Source of the DNA: an uncultured Pseudomonadota bacterium
GTDB taxonomy: Bacteria > Pseudomonadota > Gammaproteobacteria > Steroidobacterales > Steroidobacteraceae
Reading direction: 5' to 3'
NCBI GenBank assembly: GCA_903927005.1
Contig: CAIYLH010000005.1
Span: 86,027 to 150,026, forward strand
DNA length: 64,000 nt
In this document: positions 44,068 to 52,374 of the stretch, piece by piece
How positions within the stretch are numbered: the stretch's first letter is position 1
Layout of the letters: the number at the start of each line of letters is the position of its first letter
Translations under genes and position numbers: made by a program
The notes under the pieces: model-generated
Told to the model about the DNA's origin: nothing
Seen by the model: the letters and a program-made list of their open reading frames with translations, nothing else
Database searches by the model: none

Positions 44068-45699
44068 TCAGATCAGCTCCGGTGTCTGCCAGTCACCCCA
44101 GGTGTCGCGGAACAGATCGCCGACTTCGCCCAGGGTTACCTCAGCATCGAGCGCTTCCATCATGGCGGGCATGACGTTGTCGGTGCCGCGGCAGGCAGCC
44201 TCGAGGCGCTTGAGCGCCGCGTGGGCGCCGGCTTCATGGCGCTCTCGCCGCACGGCCTTAAGGCGCTCGAGCGCGACATCAAATGCATCGTTGACGCCCG
44301 GGAACCCGTCGACTTCGAACGGCGTTGAATTGCCGCGGAAGTCGGTCACGCCGACAACCGTCTGGCGGCCGTCGTTCTCCGCCTGCTGCCAGGCGACCTG
44401 GTTGTCGCGCGCGCGGCCGTGCAGCCAGCCAGAGTCCAGCGTTGCGAGGAAGCCACCACGTCGCTCGATGTCGGCGGCAAACTCCCATGCACGCTTTTCG
44501 ATCTCCGCGGTCAGGGCCTCGATGTAGTACGAGCCCCCAAGCGGGTCAGCTACCGATGCCAGGTTGGTCTCGTGCTGCAGGATCTGCTGGATGCGCACCG
44601 ACATCTGGTGGGCGTGCTCGCTGGGGATCGAGATCGCCTCGTCGTACCCCGACACACCGAGTGACTGGGTTCCTCCCAGCACCGCCGACAGCGCCATCAG
44701 CGTGCCGCGGACGATGTTATTGAACGGCTGCTGGTAGGTCATCATCGAGCCGGCCGTGACGATGTGGATGCGCAGCCGCTGCGCCCGTTCATCGGTGATG
44801 CCGTAGCGGTCGCGCAGCAGCGTGCACCACGCCTTGCGCGCTGCACGCAGCTTGGCCGCGTCCTCGAAGATATCCATCGTCGTGCGGAAGTTGACGCCGG
44901 CTACGCGATAGGCCGCGGTCGCCATGTCGAGCCGGCCGCGGCGCTTGATTTCATCCAGATACTCGATCGCGTTGGCGATCACGGCGCCGAGTTCCTGGTA
45001 GGCGTTCAGGCCGGTATCGCCACCGTTGTATCCGGCGATCGAGACCGGCACCCACTTGGGAACGTGCTCGCTGCAGAACTCGATGATGTCGGCGTTGAGC
45101 CGAAGGCCGGCCGCCGTCGGGATCTGCTGCTTGGTGACGCAGCCCAGATAGGTCAGGAAGAAGTCGCTCTGCCCCGTGCCGCCGAGCGTCTCGAGCGGGA
45201 TGCCGCGGCGCTTGGCCACGGTCCAGTAGGCGGCGAGCGCGAACGGTGCGTGCTGCACGACGGCGCCGCCGGCGTGGCCATAGGTCGACTCGATCGGAAT
45301 GCCGTCGAGGCAAATGGCGACTTCGCGTACGCTCTGCATGACCGCGCCGGTCTGGCCCACATCCTCCCGCCGCGCAACCACGTCAGGGTGGTCGACGTTA
45401 TACATGTGATCGGCTGTATTGCGGTCGTGCTCCATCAGGAAGCCGGTCTCGCCATGCTCCAGCAGGAACTTGATGCGCTCGTTCTCGTCCTCCGGCTTGC
45501 CGAAGCCCGACAGCTGGAAGATGCGCCACGGCTTGGTACGGTAGCCTTGGGCGAACCCGCCGCGATGGAATGGCGCCTGGCCGGGCAGGGTGCCCATGAC
45601 CTGGCGATGGTCCGCGGGGACGTCATCGGGACCGTAGGACGCCTGCAGCGGGATGCCCGAGCGGGTGGTGAACGAGGGCGGTGAAGGCGGACGGGTCAT
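44068..45699 (-). CDS. Acyl-CoA mutase large subunit, methylmalonyl-CoA mutase family, divergent active site
   Basis: 543 residues, close to the size of two-subunit mutases such as 2-hydroxyisobutyryl-CoA mutase; the TIM barrel lacks the B12 domain, encoded next door. Aligned by eye to methylmalonyl-CoA mutase: Tyr89 is Leu63 (FQLSGFG), Ala116 is Glu90 and Phe117 is His91 (GFLMEHDRNTADHMYN replaces the usual FDLPTHRGYD), Gln197 is kept as Gln177, Arg207 is Cys187 and His244 is Asn225 (GYNGGDTG). Arg207 and Tyr89 hold the methylmalonyl carboxylate, so methylmalonyl-CoA is excluded. Radical rearrangement of another acyl-CoA is likely. The downstream half (GGTQSLGVSGYDEAISIPSE, LGGSYYIEALT) is well conserved. 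Confidence 0.9.
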   Translation of the reverse strand: MTRPPSPPSFTTRSGIPLQASYGPDDVPADHRQVMGTLPGQAPFHRGGFAQGYRTKPWRIFQLSGFGKPEDENERIKFLLEHGETGFLMEHDRNTADHMYNVDHPDVVARREDVGQTGAVMQSVREVAICLDGIPIESTYGHAGGAVVQHAPFALAAYWTVAKRRGIPLETLGGTGQSDFFLTYLGCVTKQQIPTAAGLRLNADIIEFCSEHVPKWVPVSIAGYNGGDTGLNAYQELGAVIANAIEYLDEIKRRGRLDMATAAYRVAGVNFRTTMDIFEDAAKLRAARKAWCTLLRDRYGITDERAQRLRIHIVTAGSMMTYQQPFNNIVRGTLMALSAVLGGTQSLGVSGYDEAISIPSEHAHQMSVRIQQILQHETNLASVADPLGGSYYIEALTAEIEKRAWEFAADIERRGGFLATLDSGWLHGRARDNQVAWQQAENDGRQTVVGVTDFRGNSTPFEVDGFPGVNDAFDVALERLKAVRRERHEAGAHAALKRLEAACRGTDNVMPAMMEALDAEVTLGEVGDLFRDTWGDWQTPELI

Positions 45700-45744
45700 C
45701 GGCGGCTGCGGTCCCGTGCGATCGACGTGATTCGACCTGGTGCT

Positions 45745-45774
45745 AGTATACTGTTGGTATCAAGAATCTACCAA
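45745..45774 (-). promoter_or_regulatory. Mutase operon promoter with inverted repeat
   Basis: Minus strand: TTGGTA (45774-45769), 18 bases, TATACT (45750-45745), start site near 45738 and a 39-base leader to the mutase ATG. The -35 is the right arm of a perfect inverted repeat TTGGTA/TACCAA (45754-45759 and 45769-45774, 9-base spacer). The opposite strand serves the SDR gene, whose promoter is not clear. Confidence 0.5.
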
Positions 45775-45853
45775 GAGTTTTAATTTTGTACATGCAGTCA
45801 ACTCCGCCGAAAAGGTGGTCAGGACGTGCCGTACAGGGCGGGGGATTGCCGTG

Positions 45854-46639
45854 ATGGATCTAACGACGCTGTACTCGGTTGCCGACAAGACCGTGCTGAT
45901 CACCGGTGGCGTCGGCGGCATCGGCCGAATGCTCTCGGCAGCCTTCGCCGCGGCCGGTGCCAGAGTCTGGATTACCGGCCGCAAGGCCGATGCGCTCGCC
46001 GAGGCGGTCGCGGTAATGAGTGCCGATGGCGCCTTCGTGCGCGGGATCGTCGCGGACCTGGGTACGGTCGAGGGCGTGGCCTGCATCGTTGCCGAGCTGA
46101 CAGCGGCCGAGCAGCGCCTGGACGTGCTGGTCAACAATGCCGGCCAGACCTGGGGCGCACCGCTGCAGGACTTTCCGGCGAAGGCCTGGGCGCCCGTGAT
46201 GGCGGTCAACGTACAGGCACCGTTCATGCTGGTGCAGGGCCTGCTGCCCCTGCTCGAGGCTGCGGCCAGCGATGAAAGCCCCGCCCGGATCATCAACATC
46301 GGCAGCATCTACGCCGTGACCACTGAGGTCATGAAAGCGTATTCCTATACGGCCAGCAAGGCGGCCGTCCACCAGCTGACCCGCGTGATGGCGCACGATC
46401 TCGCGCCGCGCCGGATCCTGTGCAACGCGATCGCGCCGGGCTTGTTTCCCTCGAAGATGACCAGCTTCGCGCTCAAGAACGATGTCGCCCGCGAGGCGCT
46501 TCTGAAGACGATCCCCCTGGGCAGGGTCGGCACGGCCGAGGACATCGCGGGGCTGACGATGTTCCTCGCCTCGCGCGCCGGCAGCTACATCACCGGCGCC
46601 ATCATCCCGATCGATGGCGGCATCCTTATCGCACACTGA
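45854..46639 (+). CDS. SDR family oxidoreductase
   Basis: 261 residues from ATG 45854 (a GTG at 45851 is adjacent). Canonical classical SDR: TGGVGGIG cofactor loop, VNNAG, IINIGSIYAV with the catalytic serine and YSYTASK with the catalytic Tyr and Lys, then NAIAPGLFPSKM. It interconverts a hydroxyl and a ketone using NAD(P). Divergent from the mutase genes and followed 10 bases later by the crotonase-fold gene, so probably acts on a mutase-pathway acyl-CoA. Confidence 0.9.
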   Translation: MDLTTLYSVADKTVLITGGVGGIGRMLSAAFAAAGARVWITGRKADALAEAVAVMSADGAFVRGIVADLGTVEGVACIVAELTAAEQRLDVLVNNAGQTWGAPLQDFPAKAWAPVMAVNVQAPFMLVQGLLPLLEAAASDESPARIINIGSIYAVTTEVMKAYSYTASKAAVHQLTRVMAHDLAPRRILCNAIAPGLFPSKMTSFALKNDVAREALLKTIPLGRVGTAEDIAGLTMFLASRAGSYITGAIIPIDGGILIAH

Positions 46640-46649
46640 AGGAGTGCCG

Positions 46650-47441
46650 ATGGTCGCGCAGTACACGACGCTGGAAATCGAACGCCGCGGGCAGGCTGAC
46701 TGGGTCAGCCTCAATCGGCCTGATTCGCTGAACGCGATGAACTCGGCGATGGTCGCCGAGCTGCAGCGCTATTTTGCCGGGCTGGAGCATGATCGCGCAG
46801 TGCGCGTCGTCGTCCTGCGCGGGCGGGGAAGGTCGTTCTGTGCCGGTCTAGACCTGAAGGAGATCGGGCCACGGCTGGAGGGCATGGATAATGCCGCCGT
46901 CTGGGCCGAGCAGCGCGCGCTGAGCCGGATGATCGTCGCGATGCGGCGCTGCCCTCAGCCGATCGTCTGTCTCCTGCACGGTTCCGCATCCGGCGGCGGC
47001 TTCGCGCTCGCGCTGGCTTCCGACATCCGTCTGGCGACTCCCGATGCACGCATGAACGCGGCCTTCATCCAGGTGGGCCTCTCAGGCTGTGATGTCGGTG
47101 TGAGCTACCACCTGCCGCGGCTGGTAGGGAGCTCCGTTGCCGCCGAGCTGCTGATGACTGGCCGCTTCCTCGGGGCCGCCCGAGCACGCGAATTGGGGCT
47201 CATCTCCGAGCTGCACGCGCCTGAGGCGATGGACGCGGCTGCGGCCACGCTGGTCGGCGAGCTGCTGCGAGCGGGCCCGCTGGCGCTGGAGCTGACCAAG
47301 CAGGGGCTGGCAGCGGCGCAGGACGCCGACAGCCTGGAAGCGGCCGTGGAAATAGAAGACCGGCAGCAGTCGATGCTCGCTGCAGGTGATGAGTTTCGTA
47401 GTCGGATCCGGGCGTTTCTCGCGAAGATCGCCGGTCGCTGA
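46650..47441 (+). CDS. Crotonase-fold (enoyl-CoA hydratase/isomerase family) protein without hydratase glutamates
   Basis: 263 residues from ATG 46650 with a good Shine-Dalgarno (AAGGAG). The oxyanion loops are present (CAGLDLKEIG and HGSASGGGFALALASD). The two catalytic glutamates of hydratases are missing: GGGCE reads GGGFA (Ala119), and the QPE position is Phe139 (ARMNAAFIQVG). An aspartate in LSGCDVG (Asp148) sits where dienoyl-CoA isomerase has a catalytic Asp. So this is probably an isomerase, hydrolase or other crotonase reaction, not simple hydration. Pairs with the SDR gene. Confidence 0.87.
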   Translation: MVAQYTTLEIERRGQADWVSLNRPDSLNAMNSAMVAELQRYFAGLEHDRAVRVVVLRGRGRSFCAGLDLKEIGPRLEGMDNAAVWAEQRALSRMIVAMRRCPQPIVCLLHGSASGGGFALALASDIRLATPDARMNAAFIQVGLSGCDVGVSYHLPRLVGSSVAAELLMTGRFLGAARARELGLISELHAPEAMDAAAATLVGELLRAGPLALELTKQGLAAAQDADSLEAAVEIEDRQQSMLAAGDEFRSRIRAFLAKIAGR

Positions 47442-47506
47442 TTCGCGCGGGCGTCGCACCGCGCCATCCCGGCTGCGGTTCCGCGCTCGGTGCGCGGCAG
47501 GGGGAT

Positions 47507-47532
47507 CGACGGCGGGCCTGTGCCCGCCGTCG
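47507..47532. terminator. Hairpin between convergent crotonase and TonB-receptor genes
   Basis: Perfect 11-base inverted repeat, CGACGGCGGGC (47507-47517) and GCCCGCCGTCG (47522-47532), 4-base loop. It lies 12 bases past the receptor stop when read leftward and in the only 102-base gap here. No T tract on either side. Likely a bidirectional termination or mRNA-stabilising structure. Confidence 0.65.
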
Positions 47533-47543
47533 TCCGATCTGCT

Positions 47544-49772
47544 CTAGAAGTTCACGTGCAGCGTTATGCCGAAGGTCCGCGGCGGCATCACCGTGCCGAC
47601 GCGCGAGCTCAGGTAGAGCGGTGCGGTGATGATGTTGTTGCCAAACACCGTCTTGTCGCCGGCATTGCGGATCCAGCTCGTCACCGTCGCATGGCTCGAC
47701 AACTCGTAGGCGGCGCTCAGGTTAACCAGCGTGTACGCCGGCTGCATGGCATCCGAGTTGTTCCACTCGGTGAAGAACACCTTATCGGAGTAGACAGCTT
47801 CGCCGTGCAGCGTCATGTGGCCATCCAGCGCCGGCAGGCGATAGGTGAGCCCGATGTGTCCGCTGATCTCCGGTGCGTTGGAGAGCGTGTTGCCCGACAG
47901 CTGGTGCGACTGGAACCCGTCGCCGTAGTAGCTGTTCGTGAAGTCCTTGTACTTCGCGTTCAGGTACGTGACCGCGAAGTCTGCCGAGAAGCGTTCGGTG
48001 ACCTTGGTCTGCGACTCGAACTCGAGGCCGTAGTTGCGCGCGGCCGCGGCGTTCTTGGTCTCGACGGTGCTGTCGGCGTTGACGAAGCCCACCTGCAGGT
48101 CCTTGTAGTTGTAGTAGAACGCCGTCAGGCCGAGGAACGCCCGGTTATCGAGCACCTTCGTCTTGAAGCCGACCTCGTACGACGTTACGAATTCCGGGTT
48201 GATCGCGGCGTTGAGGCTGCCGATGTTGATCACGCCCGACTTGAAGCCGCGGGTGATGCCGCCGTAGACCAGCGATCCACCTTCGGTGTGGTACTCGAGC
48301 TGCGCCTTCGGCGTGACCGCGTTCCAGCTCTTTTCCTTGTCCGTAGGCAGGAAGATTCCGAGTGCGCCGAACTCAAACGAGCCCACGCCCTTGCGCTTCT
48401 CGTTGTTGAAGCGAGCGCCCAGCGTGACCTTCAGGCGCGGAGCGAGCTCCTTGGTGCCCTGCACGTACACACCGTAGGCATCGGTCGTGACCGTGCCGGA
48501 CTGGTGGTAGTTCGTGCTGTCGAAAGCGTTGCAGGGCGTGGCGGCGTCCGGCGTGATCGGCGAGCAGTTGCCGGCCAGGATGAAGGGCCCGAGGTTGTAC
48601 AGCGGCACCAGCACGCTGCCTGGGTTCTTCTCATGGAAGTACATCGCGCCGGCGAGCCAGTCGACCGTCGCGGCCGTCGTGCTGAGCGTGAATTCCTGGC
48701 TCCAGGATGTGCTCGACTCGTCGTAGTTGTTCTGGCCATACAGGTGGGCATCGGTCGCCGCGAGGTCGTCGCGATTGAAGCGCTGGAAGTCGCGCCATGC
48801 CGTCACCGACTTCAATTCGAAGCCTGCTGGCTTCCAGTCGACGATCGCAGTCGCGCTCGAGCCGTGGCGCTGGTTGACGGCATCCTCGCGCGACCAGACG
48901 TTGCGGACATCGCCGCCGTGGTCGAAAATCGTCGTGCCGCCATAAATCTGGGCGAGCGTGAACGGAAATGCCGTGCCGCCGAAGTAATGGAACGCGTAGT
49001 TGTTGTCGTCTTCCTTGAAGTGATCGGCAACGACGTCAATCAGCACGTCATCACTCGCCTTGATGCGCAGGCTGGCGCGCACGGCATAGGCGTTGCGGTC
49101 GTCCACCGGGTTGCCGGTGTAGAGGTTGGTGCCGTAGCCGTCACGCTTCTCGCTCTTGCCGGCGACGCGGGCCGAGACGCGGTCGGACAGCGGGCCACCG
49201 ATCGCGCCTTCGAAGATCTTCGAGGAGTAGTCGCCGAGCGTGAAGTCGGCGTAGCCCTCGAGCTTGTCCGACGGCTTCTTGGTGACGAGGTTGACGACGC
49301 CGGCGGTCGCACCGCGACCGTAGGTCGTACCCTGCGGGCCGCGCAGCACTTCGATGCGGTCCAGGTCGAAGAAGCCCGTGAGCTGCTCCGCCGGGCGGGC
49401 GATCTGCGCCTCGTTCTGCAGGAACGCGACGGCGCCGTCGGCGCCGAGGTCGATCGAGGTCAGGCCGACGCCGCGGATGAATGCGCGGTTCACGCCGAAC
49501 TGGTTGCCGATCGAGAGGTCGGGCACGGCCGACGACAGGTCGGAGACGTTGCTAATGCCGCCGGCACCGAGGCCCTCGCCGGTGATGGCGCTGATCGCGG
49601 CCGGCGTATCGGAAATCTTGTCGCTGCGCTTGGTGGCAGTCACGACGACTTCCTCCAGCTGGCTCGAACTCTGGGCGGCGTCCGCCCAGGCGGCGCCGGA
49701 GCACAGTGCGGCGCTGACCGCGAACGCAATTACCGAAAAGCGACGATCCGTCGCCCAGCTAGCAACCTTCAT
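47544..49772 (-). CDS. TonB-dependent outer-membrane receptor
   Basis: 742 residues. A signal peptide (core about 12-26, cleavage after AWA) leads to a TonB box region (LEEVVVTATKR), then a plug domain with LRGPQGTTYGRGATAGVVNLVTKKP and a 22-strand barrel ending in aromatic HVNF. Barrel marks include NYGLEFESQTKVTERFSADFAVTYLNAKY. It imports a large or scarce ligand across the outer membrane using TonB energy. No siderophore or B12-specific motif was seen. Its position at the end of the mutase locus and divergent from an MBL-fold hydrolase suggests it brings in the pathway substrate (inference). Confidence 0.94.
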   Translation of the reverse strand: MKVASWATDRRFSVIAFAVSAALCSGAAWADAAQSSSQLEEVVVTATKRSDKISDTPAAISAITGEGLGAGGISNVSDLSSAVPDLSIGNQFGVNRAFIRGVGLTSIDLGADGAVAFLQNEAQIARPAEQLTGFFDLDRIEVLRGPQGTTYGRGATAGVVNLVTKKPSDKLEGYADFTLGDYSSKIFEGAIGGPLSDRVSARVAGKSEKRDGYGTNLYTGNPVDDRNAYAVRASLRIKASDDVLIDVVADHFKEDDNNYAFHYFGGTAFPFTLAQIYGGTTIFDHGGDVRNVWSREDAVNQRHGSSATAIVDWKPAGFELKSVTAWRDFQRFNRDDLAATDAHLYGQNNYDESSTSWSQEFTLSTTAATVDWLAGAMYFHEKNPGSVLVPLYNLGPFILAGNCSPITPDAATPCNAFDSTNYHQSGTVTTDAYGVYVQGTKELAPRLKVTLGARFNNEKRKGVGSFEFGALGIFLPTDKEKSWNAVTPKAQLEYHTEGGSLVYGGITRGFKSGVINIGSLNAAINPEFVTSYEVGFKTKVLDNRAFLGLTAFYYNYKDLQVGFVNADSTVETKNAAAARNYGLEFESQTKVTERFSADFAVTYLNAKYKDFTNSYYGDGFQSHQLSGNTLSNAPEISGHIGLTYRLPALDGHMTLHGEAVYSDKVFFTEWNNSDAMQPAYTLVNLSAAYELSSHATVTSWIRNAGDKTVFGNNIITAPLYLSSRVGTVMPPRTFGITLHVNF

Positions 49773-49831
49773 GTGTCCAACCCCCTGAAAATTTCATGGA
49801 ACGTGCCCGCTTCACCGCAAGCTGTACTAGT

Positions 49832-49858
49832 AGTATATAGCTTCTTACTAACAGTCAA
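49832..49858 (-). promoter_or_regulatory. TonB-receptor promoter region
   Basis: Minus strand: TTGACT (49858-49853) and TATACT (49837-49832) are 15 bases apart; TACTAC two bases further gives a 17-base spacer. Between them lies the inverted repeat TAGTA/TACTA (49831-49835 and 49846-49850, 10-base spacer). The region is AT-rich against a GC-rich background. Confidence 0.45.
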
Positions 49859-49950
49859 GATTTGGCGATATCAGGAATCTTTTGTTGCTTTCGGGCAACG
49901 CCCGGAAAGAATCGGCCCTGAGCGGCCTCCACGGCAGGAGTTGGGACAGC

Positions 49951-50874
49951 ATGCAGACGCAGGCCGATCCGGACATCGACACCTTCTATGTTGGTAGGGC
50001 ACGGGTCACTCGCGTAGAGGAGTGGCGAGGGGCGTTCCTGACGCCGCAGATCCTGTTCGCCGGATTTGACGCGGTGGCCTATGCGGCCACCCGGGGGGCA
50101 ATCGGGGAGCAGTATCTGGATCCCGCGACCGACGCGATCAACGCCCGACTGCAGAGCTGGGTCGTCGAGCACGAGGGCCAGACGGTGCTGATCGACACTG
50201 GCGCCGGAAACGACAAGGAGCGGCCCGGCCTGCCGGTGTTCGGGCAGTTGCAGACGCCGTTCCTCGAGCGGCTCGCGACCGCGGGATTCGGGGTCGAGGA
50301 CATCGACTTGGTGATCTGCACCCACCTGCATGTCGACCACGTCGGCTGGAATACCCGGCTGCTGCAGGGGAAGTGGCTGCCAACCTTCCCGCGTGCGGGT
50401 TACGTGTTCCCGGCCGCCGACGCGATTTACTGGGACCCGCGCAACGCTGATCGCTATCCGCCTCACGTCGGGGCGGCGGTCAACGCCGGCTTCTTCGAGG
50501 ACAGTGTCCAGCCGATCCTCGATGCGGGTCGCGCCCATCTCGTGGAGGGCGCCGTCGAGGTCGGTCCGGGCCTACGGCTCGACCCGGCACCCGGCCACAC
50601 GCCCGGCTCGACGACGATCACGCTGTCGAGTAGCGGCGAGACGGCGATCTTCTGCGGGGACGTGGTACATCACCCCCTGCAGATCCTGAACCCCGACTGG
50701 AACAGCATCTTCTGCGAAGACGCCGAGCAGGCCCGCGCCTCACGCCGACGTGTCCTCGCCAGAGCCGCTGACAGTGGCGCAAGGCTGGTCCCTGCCCACT
50801 TCGCCGGCGAGCACACCGTGCGCGTGGAACGGACCGCGAGCGGCTTTCGGCCACGCTTCGCCGTAGAGGGCTGA
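49951..50874 (+). CDS. MBL-fold metallo-hydrolase
   Basis: 307 residues from ATG 49951 with CAGGAG upstream; the frame is open earlier but enters the promoter. Zinc ligands are all present: THLHVDHVGWN (HxHxDH), the histidine in APGHTPGST, the aspartate in FCGDVVHHPLQ and the C-terminal histidine in LVPAHFAGEH. The long VFPAADAIYWDP loop is typical of the broad family that holds lactonases, thioesterases and aryl-sulfatase-like enzymes. No signal peptide, so cytoplasmic. Divergent from the TonB receptor, so it could open a lactone or ester taken up by it. Confidence 0.88.
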   Translation: MQTQADPDIDTFYVGRARVTRVEEWRGAFLTPQILFAGFDAVAYAATRGAIGEQYLDPATDAINARLQSWVVEHEGQTVLIDTGAGNDKERPGLPVFGQLQTPFLERLATAGFGVEDIDLVICTHLHVDHVGWNTRLLQGKWLPTFPRAGYVFPAADAIYWDPRNADRYPPHVGAAVNAGFFEDSVQPILDAGRAHLVEGAVEVGPGLRLDPAPGHTPGSTTITLSSSGETAIFCGDVVHHPLQILNPDWNSIFCEDAEQARASRRRVLARAADSGARLVPAHFAGEHTVRVERTASGFRPRFAVEG

Positions 50875-50941
50875 TCCAGCCGGCCGCTGTCGCGGCTCCT
50901 GGCCGGCGGTAGTGCCGCCGCGCCGGCGCAGTTCTCCTAGA

Positions 50942-52342
50942 ATGCCGTCCGTGCAACCGCCCTTACCTCCTGACTCCAACTTTGGTGCGCCGGCCACCCG
51001 CGCCAGTGGCGTGCGGGCTGATGCGCGCGCAATTTTGCGGCTTGGCCTACCGCTGCTGGTGGCCAACCTCGCGGTCGCTGGCATGTCACTGGCCGACACT
51101 GTCATGTCCGGCCAGCTGGGCGCCGATGCGCTGGCTGCCGTCGCGGTCGGTTCGAGTTACTACTCGGTGTTCCTGGTCATCGGGCTGGGCACGATGACCG
51201 CGCTGTCGCCGCTGGTCGCGCACGCCTACGGCGGCGGCCACATGGATCTCGTCGGCGGCTATGCCCGCCAGGGAGCCTGGATCGGCGTGGGCCTTGCGGT
51301 GCTGTTGCTGCTGGGTCTTGCCGTGGTGCGGCCGGTGCTGACACTGATCGGCATCGACCCGCGCGTGGTGCCTGAGGCGGTCGGTTACGTGCACGCGATA
51401 GCCGCTGGCATCCCCGGCCTGCTGGGCTTTCAGGCGTTGCGTGCGGTCAGCGAGGGGCTAGGCCGTACCCGACCGATGATGACCGTCGCCCTGGCGGGCC
51501 TTGCGGCCAACATTTTCGGCAACTGGATCTTCATGTACGGCCACTTCGGCATGCCAGCGCTCGGTGCCGTAGGAACCGGTGTCGCCACGGCGCTGGTGCA
51601 GTGGATCATGTTCGGCTTCATGCTGCTGCATGTGCTGCGCCATCGCGTTTATCGACCGTATGCGCTTTTCGGGCGGCGGGAGCGGCCGGATCGAGGTCGC
51701 ATCCGCGAAATTCTTGCGCTGGGCATTCCGATTGGCGGCAGCATGGTGGCCGAGAGCGCGCTCTTCTCGGCTGCCGGCCTGATGATGGGAACGCTGGGCG
51801 AGACGACCGTCGCGGCCCACCAGATCGCGCTCAACTATGCGGCGTTCATGTTCATGGTTCCTGTGTCGATGCATTCGGCCACGACGATTCATGTCGGCCA
51901 TGCTCTGGGCCGTGGCGCTCGTATCGATGCGCGGCGAGCGGGTTTCGTTGGTATCGGTCTGTGCGCGCTGCTGATGGTCGGTTCGGCCCTGGCGCTGTCG
52001 GTGGCCAACGACGCCATCGCGGCGATGTACACGCACGACCTGCCGGTGCGCAGCCTTGCGGCGCGCCTGTTGCTGCTGGCGGGCGTCTTCCAGGTCTCCG
52101 ATGGGCTGCAGGTGGGTGCAATGGGCGCGTTACGCGGGTTCAAGGACGCACGCTGGCCGCTCGGCATCACGATTTGCTCCTACTGGGCGGTCGGCTTTCC
52201 ACTCGCATTCTGGGGTGGCATCGTGCAGGGTGGAGGTCCAGTAAGCGTGTGGTGGGGGTTGATCGCCGGCCTGACGGTCTCGGCGGTTCTGCTGAACCTG
52301 CGCTACCTTGTTGTCTCGAGGCGTCTCGCGGTAGCCGCCTGA
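50942..52342 (+). CDS. MATE family efflux transporter
   Basis: 466 residues from ATG 50942, normal length. Two bundles of six helices: ILRLGLPLLVANLAVAGMSLADTVMSGQLG starts the first and ILALGIPIGGSMVAESALFSAAGLMMGTLGE the second, with the paired MATE repeats. The family exports cationic or metabolite compounds across the inner membrane by sodium or proton antiport. No substrate can be read. The gene is separated by 67 bases from the MBL-fold gene and 32 from the DUF885 gene on the same strand. Confidence 0.93.
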   Translation: MPSVQPPLPPDSNFGAPATRASGVRADARAILRLGLPLLVANLAVAGMSLADTVMSGQLGADALAAVAVGSSYYSVFLVIGLGTMTALSPLVAHAYGGGHMDLVGGYARQGAWIGVGLAVLLLLGLAVVRPVLTLIGIDPRVVPEAVGYVHAIAAGIPGLLGFQALRAVSEGLGRTRPMMTVALAGLAANIFGNWIFMYGHFGMPALGAVGTGVATALVQWIMFGFMLLHVLRHRVYRPYALFGRRERPDRGRIREILALGIPIGGSMVAESALFSAAGLMMGTLGETTVAAHQIALNYAAFMFMVPVSMHSATTIHVGHALGRGARIDARRAGFVGIGLCALLMVGSALALSVANDAIAAMYTHDLPVRSLAARLLLLAGVFQVSDGLQVGAMGALRGFKDARWPLGITICSYWAVGFPLAFWGGIVQGGGPVSVWWGLIAGLTVSAVLLNLRYLVVSRRLAVAA

Positions 52343-52374
52343 CGTTTGTAGTCCCGGCCTGGTCGGGGGATTGG

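Noticed and set aside
44068..45699. Call as methylmalonyl-CoA mutase
   Set aside because: The residues that bind the methylmalonyl carboxylate (Tyr89, Arg207) are Leu and Cys, so the specific name would mislead.
47490..49997. 835-codon plus-strand open frame opposite the TonB receptor
   Set aside because: It is the antisense shadow of a clear TonB-dependent receptor. GC-rich third positions keep the opposite frame open; the translation is Arg/Val-rich and has no domain.
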